From: Acanthosepion pharaonis | Taxonomy: Eukaryota; Mollusca; Cephalopoda; Sepiida; Sepiidae | DNA: 64,000 bases | Assembly (NCBI GenBank): GCA_903632075.3 | Contig: CAHIKZ030005409.1 | Coordinates: forward strand, 454,001 to 518,000 | Direction of reading: 5' to 3' | Shown: one piece after another, positions 41,871 through 57,103 of the stretch | How the letters are laid out: each line of letters starts with the position of its first letter | Position numbering within the stretch: the first letter of the stretch is position 1 | Made by a program: the position numbers and the translations under genes | Notes under the pieces: model-generated | What the model saw: only the letters and a program-made list of their open reading frames with translations | What the model was told of the DNA's origin: nothing | Database searches by the model: none

Positions 41871-42173
41871 TGCTAACATACCAATTCCTCTTCTCTACCG
41901 GATAACTTCTAAATTCATTAACCTTTCCTTTTTACAATACTCCACTTCATTCATAAAAAAAACCTTGTACTTTATTATTACCATTCTTATTTCTAAATTA
42001 TTTTTCTTAGATCCAAATCTGACTTTTGCTGCTTTTGTTACTATAAATGAAGGATAAATCATTTTTATTTTTTAATTTTCCTTTATTTTATTTTATCACG
42101 CTTTCGCTTTTCTACTATTTTTATACGATAAATATTTTTATGTAACAGTTTGCGGCATTTTGTTATTAATATA

Positions 42174-42286
42174 CGAGGTGTTCAAATTTCTCGTCTTAGT
42201 CCACTTCCCAAAATCAATATTTCAATGACCAAACATCAGATTTTGGGACCAAGTGAACCAAGTTGAGAATTTTTCAGCACCCTCTC
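42174..42286. mobile_element. Short MITE-like element with ~40-bp imperfect TIRs
   Basis: GAGGTGTTCAAATTTCTCGT…CCCAAAATC (42,174-42,214) pairs with GATTTTGGGACCAAGTG…CAGCACCCTC (42,238-42,284). Almost the whole 110 bp is arms. It could be a mariner-type deletion derivative; no TA target duplication is clear. Confidence 0.7.
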
Positions 42287-42649
42287 ATACATTTATTTGC
42301 GTGGGTTAAACGGAAAATGGGACATTCAATTTATTGAGTATAATAAGATTCGCCGGAAGTTAAAACAGGCGGGAATTGTTTTTGCGCAACTTTTTCAATA
42401 AATTTTACTGAATGCAATGTGTATGCGTAAAACAGACATATGTATTATTTGGACTTTCGACATTAAGAACATACTTAGGTTGGATTTTAAAAATTTATGA
42501 GTAATTTTCCTGAAAATAGGAACGCGTACATGCACACAATCGTATGCATATACTCACACACATGCATACAATCGTATGCCTATAAACATACGTATATACA
42601 CAATCGTATGCACACACACACATACACATACACATATATATTAGTTCAA

Positions 42650-42898
42650 ACGTTATTTTTATAACGTTTGAAGTAATAATACTTAAATAAATGCCCCGTT
42701 TTTTTTAACAACGGTGGATATTTCGGCTACCAGCCTGTGCCTTCGAGAAAACCTAATAAAGAAAATGTACTCTCCGGTAGAGTTTAAATCTGAGTGTTCT
42801 TTGTAGGATAAAACCGACGTTTGACCAAAAGTAGTACCTGAGCCATTGAACCATGTTGGATTGTAACGCTCTCTGTATCCGAGCATTTTCAAACCAGG

Positions 42899-42904
<6 letters not shown>
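42650..42904 (-). mobile_element. tRNA-derived SINE, minus strand
   Basis: On the minus strand: an A-box-like AATGGCTCAGGTACTAC (near 42,845), a B-box-like AGATTTAAACTCTAC (near 42,785), then CCGGAGAGTACATTTTCTTT, which parallels CCGGAAAGTGCATATTTTCC of the SINE at 57,455, followed by AGGCTGGTAGCCGAAATA. The tail ends with the TTCAAACGTTAT block, which forms a small palindrome at 42,640-42,670 with an opposite tail. Confidence 0.68.

Positions 42905-42957
<53 letters not shown>
42905..42957. repeat. (TA)n microsatellite
   Basis: About 26 TA units directly against the 5' end of the minus-strand SINE. Confidence 0.97.
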
Positions 42958-42960
<3 letters not shown>

Positions 42961-43189
42961 AAAAGGCTTAAACACTAATATTCCATGGTCATAATTTATT
43001 CCATTGGAATCGTAAATACGATCCAATTCATCAGACCTACAAATTCAAAATGAATTCATTACCTTACTCTGTCCAAGACATTGAGTTCTACCTGGATTCT
43101 TCCTCTTGGAATTTTTATTCTAAAAATATACATATATGGGTATTTATATATTTTGCATATGTATGTATATTTTCCACTAATATTATCTA
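42958..43189. other. AT-rich spacer, nothing recognised
   Basis: Short unassigned stretch between microsatellite and LINE. Confidence 0.5.
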
Positions 43190-45010
<1,821 letters not shown>

Positions 45011-45011
45011 T

Positions 45012-46780
45012 TTTCTTTATGTGCCGTGTCCCCTCGGGACGTAGGTGATCATGGCCCTCCACAAACCCCTATCCTTTGTAGCTCATAATAAATTTTGTCT
45101 TTTTCTTATCTAAACCCTATTCCGTCATCATCATTTACTCAAGCTCACTAACTCATTATGAGTTATTTTCTTCTGTCACTCTTGCCTTTATCCTGTAAGT
45201 ATCAGACTTTTTCAACCTACGTGACGGAGAAATTTCAACTGCCCTCTTCCTGATGTCCTGATGTTAAGTATACTTTTCCTTTTTGTTTCCATTTTCTTTA
45301 AAAATTCATCGTTGCTCACATGTTCAGTCTATTGTATCCTTGGCATCCTTTTGAAGAACCACATTTCTGTTGCTTCAATTCTCTTCTTAATCTTTGAGGA
45401 GATTGTCCAGCATTTACATACGAAAGCAAATATCATACATGAGGACAAATATCACATAACATTTCAGTACTCTTTTCTTTTTTCTAACGAAGTTTTTCTG
45501 TTCCTCAAGACTTTGCTTAACTTTTGGAATGCGTCTTTGGCTATCCCAGTGCACCTTCGGGTTTCAGTGTCGTACTTCCCGTCCTCTGTTAAAACACTTC
45601 CTAGATATTTAAAATTTTGTACCTGTTTGATTTTTGTATCTCCGATTTGTAATTTGCTAACAACCACGCATTATGTCTTTCTGCAGTTGATGTTTAGTCC
45701 TTTCCTCTTGCTTTTCTTTACAACCTTCTATCGGAGTTTTTGTAGTTTTCTTTATGTGTTTGCTATCAACATTGTGCCATCTGCATATCTTATGTTTTAA
45801 GATTGTGGCCGCCAATAATGAATCCTGGTAGGACTTCTAATTTTCTTATAATCGCCTCGCTGTATAATTTGAATAAGTCCGGTGAGAAGACACATCATTG
45901 TCTTACAACCCTTTCTATTTTTATATATCTGCTGTGGTAATCGTCTATCCGTATGCAGACAGTTTGTTACCAGTATAGGTTCTTGGTTATTCGAATATCC
46001 TTCCAAAATATGTTAAGGTTGCTGAGTAGTTCCAACAGATCTTTGTGGCGTACTTTATCGAACACCTTTGCGTAATTTATAAAACACGCATGCACGTTCT
46101 TTTGCATCTGTATTGCTCTTTCTGAGCATTCTGAGCATATATATCGTGTTCCATATTCTAGTGTCTTTGACGAACCCACACTGTTAATACTTTTTTCCGG
46201 TCTGATTCTGCCGCGCGCTCTATTCATCAGAATTCAGATTGATATGTTTTGTTAAATGGCTCAATAGGCTGATTGTCCGATGGAGTTCACATTCGTTTGC
46301 ACTTGGCTTCTTGGGCAGTGCTATGAAAATAGCTCTACTTTGATCCTCCGGTATATCACCATTGTTATAGATTTCATTTATTATTTCTGCAATCTTGTTT
46401 ATGCCGAAATCATCTAAGACTGACAGCATTTCTACTATAATTCCGTCTGGCCCTGCCGCTTTGTTTCTGTTCAATTTAGCCAGTGCAGCTTCCACTTCAG
46501 TTTTTAATATTTCCTGCCCCTTGGTATTTCTGTATATTGCCGGTTGTTCTCTTTTGTTGTGGAAGAGTTCTCCGATATATTCATTTCATCTTTGATGTAT
46601 TTTTTCTTTCCCTAATATCAGCGTTTCGTCTTCGTATCATACGTCGTCATTTTGATGAATTTGCCTTTAGTCCTGATAGTTAACTTATTTTTTAATGAAT
46701 ATCTCCTTTAGTTGTAATATTTATTCTTTTTATTTCTGCATAAACCTGCCTGGATTATCGAAACTTTTTCCCCCTTAAAT
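45012..46780 (-). pseudogene. RTE-like LINE, longest copy (RT plus C-terminus)
   Basis: From the 5' side (right): EYIGELFHNKREQPAIYRNT, EVEAALAKLNRNKAAGPDGI, IEILSV…GDIPEDQSRAIFIALPKKPS (46,220-46,500), then RARGRIRPEK, CSERAIQMQKNVHACFINYA and KVFDKVRHKDLLELL (45,967-46,227). Then come a TGLIQIIQRG-like YS/F palm stretch with the YADD region lost to frameshifts (45,800-45,900), LQIGDTKIKQVQNFKYLGSV, LTEDGKYDTETRRCTGIAKD and AFQKLSKVLRNRKTSLE. The 3' end at 45,012 reads out as REVWRAMI-like codons (GAGGGCCATGATCACCTACG) before GGACACGGCACATAAAG. LNRNKAAGPDGI and FDKVRHKDLLELL identify reverse transcriptase fingers and palm. The endonuclease domain is absent, and at least five frameshifts or stops are present. 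Confidence 0.9.
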
Positions 46781-47717
46781 CAAATTGATTATTATAATTT
46801 TATATTTCTGGTTGTTACCCAATCTTTGAATAAGGCTACCTTTTATAACACTCTAGTCTAATCATAAAGATTATTCTGTTTGCTGGTTTTGTACAATTTC
46901 CCTGTGAGAATTTAGAAATAGACTGAATGCAAAATCATCATTTGTCTCAAAGGATTTACACAACGGTTCCCGTCTAAATCTGAACATGAATCAGCCAGTT
47001 ACCATTTTAAAGTTAGACAGAAGGGTCCCTATTTTCTCAATAAATTTATGTCATCGATTATCAGTTAATCATTCTACGACTAGACGACAGTGGAAAGTAC
47101 AGAAGTTAAATTTTTGAATTTGCTGAATTTTCTTGTAAGGACTGCTCTGACGCCATGAATACGAATAATTAGACTCCCTTGAAAAAATAAAAATAAAACA
47201 CAAAAACCCCAAAACAAATAAAACAATACACCCTCCCCCCAAAAAACAAAATCCAAAAAAACAAAAACAATAACGTTGGTAATGTTTTTTTTTTATATTG
47301 AATGTAACTCTTTTGTCTATTGCTAACTGCATTGCTTTTATGATCAGTTTAAAGTACAAGATTATACTTTGGACTTCCCGAACTTATTGTCTGCAATTAT
47401 TTTTGGCTTACATTGAAACGAAAGTTCAGAATTTAATTTCTAGATATCGGCTGGTACAATAAGCAAGCTTACATTTCAGACAAAGAAAGAATGGCACGGC
47501 TGAAACTTGCCAATAAGAGATAATTTATTGTTAAAAGATACAGATTTATATGCTTATTTGGTTTAACAGATAAGTAATCCGTATTTTATTATATTAATAA
47601 CATATTTGAATGAAAAAAACTGAAACAGTAAAGGATTAACCGCAGTAATTCCGTATTCGAAAAATTATTTATTTCATATTGATTGATTGATTGTTTTTTT
47701 TGGGGTTTTTTTTTTTT
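46781..47717. other. AT-rich sequence, no gene recognised
   Basis: Contains an A/C-rich block (47,190-47,275) whose antisense gives a Gly/Phe/Cys-rich frame. No motifs. Confidence 0.5.
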
Positions 47718-47975
47718 ACTTCAAACGTTATTTCTAGTGGATGGCCATATTTGAGTAGACGCTTTGATTTTTTAAAAAGCGTTTATTTCGTCTACCGGCC
47801 TGCGCGCTGGAAAAAACTTCTGAAAATCTGAACGCTTTGGCAAGTTTTCTCTAGTGCGCAGGTCGGTAAAGAAATACACACTATTTAAAAAATCAGAGTG
47901 TATGCTCAAGTACGGGCAACCACTAGAAATAACGTTTGAAGTAATAAAAATATGTCGGATTAAAAAATAAAATCC
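47718..47975. mobile_element. Two SINE 3' bodies in inverted (head-to-head) arrangement
   Basis: Left arm 47,718-47,815 (minus) and right arm about 47,845-47,945 (plus) are reverse complements: TACTTCAAACGTTATTTCTA against TAGAAATAACGTTTGAAGTA at the ends, with matching internal GATTTTTTAAA and GGCCTGCGC blocks. Each arm resembles the 3' body of the full SINE at 57.1 kb; the right one ends ATATGTCGGATTAAAAAA. The tRNA heads are missing at the centre. Confidence 0.78.
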
Positions 47976-47980
47976 ATTAA

Positions 47981-47984
<4 letters not shown>

Positions 47985-48010
<26 letters not shown>
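47985..48010. repeat. (TA)n microsatellite
   Basis: About 13 TA units after the SINE pair. Confidence 0.95.
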
Positions 48011-48016
<6 letters not shown>

Positions 48017-50510
48017 AATAAATCAACTTGTAGTTGTGTTTTTGATGTCACTAAAAAACAAAGAAAGCTATATTAATCTCACACGCACGCACGAACACAC
48101 ACACGCACAGATATATATGCAAGTATATGTGTGCACATCACTATACATATTTTGTAATTACACTGAAGTTTTCCTATACATTTCCATATATAATATTAAG
48201 CATCCTATTAGAGTTAATTACCTACCACACACACTAATAATCAGAAATTATAGATCTATTAAATTTCGCATGTATTTAATCAATTAAGTCATTTAATTAA
48301 TTAATCAAGACATCTGTTTGAGAAGCTTTTCCAGTAATTTTTTTTACCGCTTTTGTGTCTGGAAATAACTTACAGAAACGTCAATGGTGTAAAAAATGGA
48401 TTCCTATATTTGTTGAAAATGAACCGAATGCACTTTTAGTCCATAAGCCTTTACGGTACTTGAAAAGTGACTGAGTGTGATTTTCTTTCTAATTTAATAA
48501 ACAGTGATCAATTAAATTCTCGGGTGCACCACTCGAATGTTGTCTTATCGAGCGAGGTTAAAATTGAACTTCGTCATCTACTGGAGTTTTGTCATATTTT
48601 GTTTAGATCATGTGGTCAGTGTTGGTTTATATGACACGTGTACTTTAAAGTAAGAAAAGATTTATTTAAAATCACGGGAAAATCTTTCGATCATTTGATT
48701 GTTCATTGTCAGAAACCGCAAAGAGCTGACTGGCAACACGAAAATGGCAATATTTGATTGTCGACTCGAATGTTATTCTTTCAAAATCAGCATCTTGTTC
48801 GTCTCTAGGAGACTGGTACACCCCAACGTTCCTGTCCCCAAACAGAATATATATTCATATATTTTGCGATACCTACTCAATATCTACGTTTGTAACTTTA
48901 TGCAATTTTTTTAACAACATCTGGAAGGAATTTTCATATTTATAAAGTTTTTCTTCACACATAAAACATTTTTATTTCAGAGTTGAGTTCTGTTTTAAGG
49001 TTGTTAAGATTTTGCTACACTGTTATTCAAATATTATAGCTTTTACAGTTTGAATATTTACAACTGTAAAAATGAATTTTTACAGAGATATTTTTATGCT
49101 GATTGTAGCGTGAAATCAACCTGAAAACAACAATAACTTTAGGGCAACTACTTCTGATTTTAAGTCTCAAATGATAGTTGCAAATTATTTTTTAATTAAA
49201 ATATTTATTAAAATAGAAACATATATTAAAATATATTGAAGTTTTATTATTTTTTTATATTAAATATATTCTTAATGTGAATTATATCCTTTGGGTGTCA
49301 TGAATTTTACAGAAGGCAAACCTTTAACATATATGTACATGAAAAAGTAAGACAGAGTAGACGAAATAATCTGATTTATTAAACAATGAAGATAAAATTA
49401 ATTTCTGTTCAACATCAATCCCGTGACCAGAGGCATACATATTAATGTCGTATGTTTAACCCTTGGCTGTTTAAGGGAGTTTTATTGACTTATTTACTAA
49501 AAACCTTTTAAATTATGTCAAGAGTTATTAGTAAGTTTTATAAAGATTGTCAGATTTATTCTCGAATGCACTTGGTTCAGTAACTGAAATAATAAAAAGG
49601 AAAAAGATTTTTGATATATATTTTATACTAGCTTAAAAGCCACCCTATCGGACGGCAATTAAGCTAGCTGCTGCGGAGGGCTCTTAATTTGGCCTTCCAC
49701 TTGTTCATGAGTTTGAGTCTTTGTATATTCTCAGCATTGGAAGCTCCCTTTGCTGCCGTTTAATCTGGGTTTTCATTTGGATGGGACTTTCTTTTCCTCA
49801 CTGCATCCTTAGCTCTTTTGATTGCAATCTTGTCCTCTGTTGGCGGGAGATTTCTTTTTGTGATGCATACCATCTGCCGTATCCGATAAGCAACAATAAA
49901 CTACAGAAGAACTCAAAATTGATCGCTGCATTTAAGTATTGCATTAATATTTAAGCTTACCCTTTAAAAGTTCAACGATAATTCTTCTACTGCAACTTAA
50001 TTTAAAGGCGATTTGATGTACGTAGTTCATTACTTTCCGTACAAACAATTATTTTTATTTCATGGGTGACTTTCGCTGGGTTTCGTAATTAATTTCAATT
50101 ATTCTCAAATTTATTTCCAAGTTATAAAAATTGTTATCGTACAAAAAAAAAAAATTCTCGCTAAAAATCATATAAAAATCGCCGAAAACATTCGCAGTAA
50201 TGAAAACTTAGGAATCTAAAACTTCAAGATTGCGTGTCCAGAATGTTTTTAATTTGCTCACGAAGTCGGCCTGATTCCAAAATGGTATGATATTTTGGGT
50301 TACGGCTTCTAGGAGTAAAGTTGAAAAAGTGTGACACAATGACATATTCGAATTTATTCATATGGATTTCAATTGAAGCATTACAAAAAAGATAACTCTA
50401 CTACAATTATGCAAATCAATGTTTTCACTATAGGAATGATAGTCACTAACTGACATTAGTAACGATTTCAGTATATAATATATGTAACACTTTCAGGAGA
50501 TAATTTTTAC
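48011..50510. other. AT-rich sequence, no gene recognised
   Basis: A stretch at about 49,630-49,880 is clearly richer in GC (near 47 percent) and contains AGCTAGCTGCTGCGGAGGGC and CCTCACTGCATCCTTAGCTC. It has the feel of a dispersed repeat, but I cannot assign it. Nothing else stands out. Confidence 0.45.
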
Positions 50511-50512
50511 CT

Positions 50513-50514
<2 letters not shown>

Positions 50515-50579
<65 letters not shown>

Positions 50580-50580
50580 T
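50515..50580. repeat. (TA)n followed by (GA)n compound microsatellite
   Basis: About 22 TA then 10 GA units, lying against the mariner-like remnant. Confidence 0.96.
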
Positions 50581-50584
50581 CTGT

Positions 50585-50790
50585 ACCAAATACGTTTTCT
50601 TTGTGATGGATACTTCAAAGTATTAGCTTTAATGCATTTAGCCAATTTTCTTGATAATCTAAATTTTTTTCGGGTTACGTTTGTGGCACTATTTTCAGTT
50701 AATATATTCTTGCTGATCAATCGAATTTTTTTGGTGATTATCACTTTAATTTTTCATAAATTCTCTTTTTCTGACATTCGTAAGGCCATT
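50585..50790 (-). pseudogene. Mariner/Tc1-like N-terminal remnant (tentative)
   Basis: The minus strand reads KKIRLISKNILTENSATNVT, RKKFRLSRKLAKCI and KANTLKYPSQRKRIWYR. It is similar base by base to 30,150-30,330 (shared TTGATCAGCAAGAA, AAAATGG…GAATGTCA). A basic, Ser/Lys-rich helix-turn-helix lead region of a mariner-type transposase is a plausible source, but no catalytic motif is present. Confidence 0.45.
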
Positions 50791-50799
50791 TTTCATGTT

Positions 50800-51436
50800 C
50801 TGATATGAAAATATTAATACAAATAACAATACTATTTTATATATATATATAACTACAATTTATCTATTTATCTATATCATTCCATTTATATATTTCTTAC
50901 AAACTTTCATAGAAAATTGCACTAGTTCAAGCAAAGTAAAACTGATTTTACGCCATGAAACTTCATCATTTTACTACTTATGAAATAACCGTTACTCCCT
51001 GTTATCCCATGAAAAGAGATTTCATGAAAGTTTTTTCTCTATTGAATTTGAGAAACGAAAACAAATTATAATGGCTAGCTTAAAAGGAGATGATCAGTTC
51101 CATCGTTAATTGACAAAGACTGGATGGATACAGATCATTTTCGATAGGCACTATAATTTCTTTTTGTATATTTGTATAATTTCTAATTGTGCATTTACCG
51201 AGTGTCTATTAAAATGGGTTAAGGTTGAATAATAAATTAAAAAAGAAGGATTGTTTTTATATAGTGAGAAGAGTCACGATTATTTTGACCTGGAAATGTC
51301 AGAAACAGGGGAAAAGATCGAGAATTCTGAGCATTGGCAACTTTTTATTGCGTGTTTTAACTAAAAATAAAAATCGTCAGACAACAGTGGGTATATTGCA
51401 TGATAAAAAAAAACACTAAACAAGAATTTGGTTAGA

Positions 51437-51494
<58 letters not shown>

Positions 51495-54400
51495 CGAAAG
51501 AACGGCACACTATTAAATCATACAACTAAACTAAAATTGAGCGCAGTAATGAAACAAAGAAGTGCTTAATACACAATGCAGGTAAAGTGTCTATGTAGTA
51601 AAGAATGAAAACGCAATAAATAAATAATTGTAGAATCGTGATCAAATATTTACGCAACAGGCGATGTTCTGGCCTTGTTTAGAATATAATACGTGCACGC
51701 ATACACTAGGGCCAATAGAAATGTAAATGCAAATGCATTTTGTCTTAATTGACTAATCGTCAGTTAGGTATCAAATAAGAAAGAGATACTTATTAATATG
51801 CTGACATTTTGATAGCAACTCTGATTTCTTTAAGGATTTTGTTGCTTACATTTCAGGAAGCAACATTTTTCCTGCAGGCATTATCCATTTAAAATATTAA
51901 GAAAACAAACCGTACCCAGTAATATATCAGAACCCCTCCTCACCACCTGACAATAAAAAAAAACTTAAAAAAAATATGGATAAAGAATTGTAAGTAAGAA
52001 AAGGGAGTTCTTAAAGCAGTGGATAGGATTGATATGGAGAAGACAAAATATAGAAAAATCTATAGCAATGTGTTTAACATTAGAAGGGTTAGATAATTAA
52101 AAAATATTACAGTAAATAAAAAATAAAATAAATAAAAAGTAATAAAGTAATGCTTATTTTTGTATTTTTGGTGGGAAAAACTTTTATATAATCAATAATT
52201 AAAAAGAAATCTTTTTTTTAAATTTCCCTTTTTGGTCTTCCTTTAGTTTCATTTTAATTTTTAGTTTTCATTTTGGGGTCTTAAGGTTAATAGCTGGGTT
52301 GAATTTGTGGTGCTTCTTTCCTTTTAAGAGAGCTAATATTCTCCCTCCCCTTATCACTGACTCGGGCAGTCTGTTCTGGCAAGGCATCGATATGGATAGG
52401 CTTGTATCAATTTTTCAACTGCTGTTTTTGTTAAATTTTAAATCTCTAGCTCAGACACAAATACAGTCCATCCGTCTGGGGTGAATAAGATTGACGTACT
52501 CGGCATCGGTTGAAATAGACTATACCCATGACGTAATTTGGGATTTCCTTGTTGTTTAATTTATATGCTCGGTTATAATGAATACACTGAGCTCTCTTTC
52601 TGGATCAGTTTTAATATTTTATATCATTAGAACCTACTTGGATTATATAGCAACGGATTTTTTTTTACCTGTACTATATATACATATTTCATAAAACTTA
52701 TTTGAATGAATTCTTGTAGCCTAAATATACGTTATTTAAATTATGTGACCCTGCAGGGAATAATGACACTTACAGCGCTAAATAATGACACTAACAGCGC
52801 TAGAAAGAGAAGGCTCCCCTGTCAGTGTTTGGGCTGTGAGGCAGAAATTATCTTCCGTCCAAGCAGAGCATTTACTATTATATTAAAAGGGAGTGGGAGT
52901 AAGGTTAGGCCTTGGCGTCTGGGGCATTCCAAAAGGGAAGAGAAAGTGATGGGCTATTTTTTGTCCCTTAGTCCAATGTATGTGTGGGAGTTTCAATTTT
53001 AAGTCGGCTTTGTGCCATATTCGATTCGAGTAAGCGCACAAATAAATACCAAGTCTCATTAGCGAACGATGATTTCCGACATTTTAACGTTGAAATAAAA
53101 AAGAAAAGAAGAAAAGAATAAAGACACCCTGAAATCCTTTACAACCAATGACAACTTGGAAATGTAAATCTATCTTTCTGCAAAAGGAACACAAACAAAA
53201 GAGCTCAACAATTTATAGCAAGGAAAATATATTTTCTAAATTCCTCCGACAATTGTTAATTGGAGAGATTGCTAACAGTCTCTCCAATTAACAACATAAT
53301 GCCACTAAGATGCAAGTGGGGGGTGAGTGAAAAAAAAAAAGAGAAATTAGAAGGAACAGGAAATCCATTCTTAAGCAGTAAACAAGGGATAAACTTCTAC
53401 TACTGTTCAAAAGGCTGCGGAGGAGTGTAAACTGGACAATAGGCTCCTATTGAAAAAAAGAAGTAAAAATACGGTAAATAAAATTTCAGAATTTAAGCAG
53501 AGACGTTAGAAGTATAAAGTTGAAGTAGTCTTTAAGAGGAAAAGATAATTCAATCCTAAACAGGGAACCTGTTCAAAAAAAAAAAAAAAATCTAGAAATT
53601 TCATAAAAGTATGTATGTATTTGTGGGTGGGTGGGCTTTAACAGATGTATTTTCTAAAGAATAAATATTTCAAAATATCTAATTCCTTTTGAAAGCCGAC
53701 AATTATCTGATTTTTGCAAGAATTTCCAAATCAATGTGATTTACTCAGCAAAAAAAGTTCAAATTTCCCGTAATAATTTATTGACGCCAGAAAATATGGT
53801 TTTTACACACAATATCAAAGGTCCAAAATACTAGCTAACAAGAGAAAGTCCCACAGGAAAACAATGGCTTGTTAGCTAGCTTCAATTCAGGTAAACCCTG
53901 TAGATATTGTCCTCACCTCCACATGGTAAACGAATAATATAGGAAAACTCACACAGAAAGGCATAACCATCGTTTATCGAGCCTACGGTCCTAGAGACAA
54001 TGGTTTGAATAAAGTTAAATGGAATAAGCTTAATTGACTAAATTAGTGATGCAATCTCATTACAATATTTTGACATGGTCTCATTTTGACTCAGGTCTCA
54101 TTGAGAATAGGACCCACCATAACTAAAATATTGTTACTACTACTTTATCTATTTACAGTAAATTGTAATTAGATTGAATACAATTGCTTATTAAAAAGCG
54201 GATCTAGCACAATAATAGGCGAAGTTATTTTTATTTAAATTATTAGCTGTTATTCTTAAGTTTTCTTAAAATATATTTTTTCACCGCCTATATACGTGTT
54301 TATCAATTTTATTTAGTTGATTGTTTTCAAATAAATAAAATATTGCATGTATAGTATCATAGTAATGATAGTATTAAAATAATACATTCAATTTGTCATT

Positions 54401-55484
54401 ATTACTATTTTAATTTTCAAAATCAAAATAGAGAAAAAAAACAGATGTTTAAGGACAAATACAGTGAAACAAATGGAATATATGAATTTTCTTAAAACAA
54501 ATTTTGGAGATTGATAAAGTTTTCCTTTCACCTCTTAGTCAAATAACTTTTAATTATTTTAAAAACACGTGCATCTCCCTGCAATTCCCCACAAAATGAC
54601 CCTAGCCTGTTGACAAAGGAATCAATTTGCTAAGACAGGTGGCTATGTGCATAAATTAAACATTTTTCCATCGTTAGTAATAATCTAAAAAAATCTTATT
54701 GTTAAAATTAAAGAGGAATTTTCATCAATTATAGTAAACTAAAATAACATTTAATAACTTACTAAACAGTAAAAAGAATTTCTTAACCTAAGATCTAACT
54801 GCTATTGAGACTGCAATACTAACAGCAACATAAGAAAAAGACAGAAAATTAAATTCTATACACCACCTCACTTCAAAAAAAGAAAAAGACAAAAAGAAAA
54901 AAAAAAAAGAAATCCTACAATTTCAAGTCGATAAACACCTCACAATTCTCCCTGAATTTCGAACTTTGTTTAAGGTTGAAAGCATAAAAACACACTCTTA
55001 GGATAAAAATGTTCTATTTATCATTTTCTGAATTAAATTGTCCTTGTTATTTTTAAGTTTAACTTTGATTATCCTTTTAAATATGACTTATTACAGTTCA
55101 AATTTAAACTAATCGTAACCAAAAAACTAACTTCATAAAACTAAACAAATCATTACTAGCTTCCTCAAGAAAGAGATCGGTACTATTTTCAGATAATTTC
55201 GCCCAAAATTATGGTAAAGTATTACTATGGCAACCTACAAGGATATGTAAAAACACAAAAACCTGGATCAACTCTGCGTCGATTTATTTCACAAATTACT
55301 ATCCCGTAGATCATCGTATGATTGTTTCGTTAAATATAAAAACTCTTTATAAGTATTTCCTGGCGAAGAAACTATAGATATAATACTCCGAATATATATG
55401 AACATTCTTTGCTTTCACATCTTAATATTAAACCAACAATTCTACAGCTCTCACAGTAAAGAAAGACCCAAATAAACAAATCTT
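50800..55484. other. AT-rich sequence, no gene recognised; (TA)n at 51,441-51,491
   Basis: Apart from the (TA)n tract and small inverted repeats (53,253-53,294; 53,831-53,878), I recognise nothing. Two stretches with higher GC (52,300-52,540 and 52,740-53,010) may be decayed repeats; the 98-codon frame at 52,706-53,002 has no motif that I know. Confidence 0.45.
53253..53294. repeat. Perfect 16-bp inverted repeat, 10-base loop
   Basis: TTGTTAATTGGAGAGA (53,253-53,268) and TCTCTCCAATTAACAA (53,279-53,294). Confidence 0.93.
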
Positions 55485-55545
55485 ATTTTATTTAGGTTGT
55501 CTCTTTTTTAAAATAATTATAGAAAAGCGACAACCTAAATAAAAT
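55485..55545. repeat. Perfect 17-bp inverted repeat, 27-base spacer
   Basis: ATTTTATTTAGGTTGTC (55,485-55,501) and GACAACCTAAATAAAAT (55,529-55,545). Could be a very small terminal-inverted-repeat element. Confidence 0.93.
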
Positions 55546-55896
55546 ATCCTTTCCCACGGGCAACGGCATCTTCAAAATGTCTTTAAAAATGTAATATCTT
55601 TCTCCTTAGCAGCTATAATGTATTATGAGCAATGACGGATTAATTTTTAAAAAATGTATACCTTTCAAAAAACGTTCTACACATGAGGACACTAGTATAC
55701 GATATTAAATCAAAAAAGGGCCCGTTCCTAAAAAAATACAGAAGGAAGCTGAGAAAATTTCTCTTTATGTGTCATAAACATTAATGATAACATTAATGAC
55801 TGAAGTTATTCGAAAGTATTTGATAAAAAGTTATGACATTTTGACAGTAACTTTATATTTTCGATCCAGATGTGCGAACACTTATAGAGAGAGATG

Positions 55897-56259
<363 letters not shown>

Positions 56260-56278
56260 CAATGATATATAATCGTAT

Positions 56279-57075
56279 ACAGTCCATCTGAAATTATTAT
56301 GCAAATCACATAAACCTCAAAAACTCGAATTAGCTTTTAACAATTTTGAACCAATTTTGAACCAATTTCAAACCATTAATTTAGATATTAAACCAGAACT
56401 TCATTTACATTTTTGGTAGTTTCGACGTTTTATTAAATTTACTGGATTTATTATAAAAAAAACCCCAACCAAACAAACAAAAAAAAAACTGCAGTCTGTA
56501 GTTATTATGCAGATTAAAGTAAAATTAGTTTAAGGCGTCTGAAATCTAGTAAAAATTATTTTTTCTTTTTTCCATAATATATATTGAAACATAGGTAATA
56601 GAAAGCATGTAAGAAATGGTGAAAAACAGAAAATAACAAAGTTATTGAGTGGGGAAATGTCTACATTGGAGATATTAAAGGATCTTAGCAGGGATCATCG
56701 GACGATAAAGAGGGCTGTTGAAAATATAACTAAGTTGTGAACCAGAAGCGGAAAAGTCTTTAAGAACTAGTCTCCTCGAGGGGAATGAAAACTAAGGCGA
56801 GTTATAGCAAAACATCCACTTTTTATCTATGCTCAGATCTTTGAACAAACTGGAATCGAGGGAGTCACCAAAGGCAAAAGGTGTAGAATACTTTGTAAAG
56901 TGGATCGGTAAAGAAATTTTAGGCAATCTTAGGTTTCTATCTATCAAGGATCTGATGGCTGACCTAAAGAATGGATTTTATCTGATGTAGATGTGTCTGT
57001 GGCTAAATGAAGACAGCACGGAGTCGACGGTGTGATGATATGGTCAGGAATTGTCGACCAAGCCATATATATAGT
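56279..57075 (+). mobile_element. Tc1-like DNA transposon remnant
   Basis: Plus-strand frames give LLSGEMSTLEILKDLSRDHR followed by TIKRAVENITKL (56,645-56,735), a helix-turn-helix lead of a Tc1-type transposase. Then come TKASYSKTSTFYLCS-like sequence and, after deletions, EWILSDVDVSVAK (first catalytic Asp region, WILSD) and HGVDGVMIWSGIVDQA (56,950-57,060), where HGGGSVMIWAGI is the usual form. The segment with the second and third catalytic residues is gone. CAGTC(C/T)(A/G)T…ATTATGCA(A/G)AT motifs at 56,281 and 56,492 look like two copies of a left terminal repeat. It ends where a SINE begins. Confidence 0.72.
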
Positions 57076-57103
57076 GGATATTTATTTAGCTTAAAGGCAC
57101 ATG

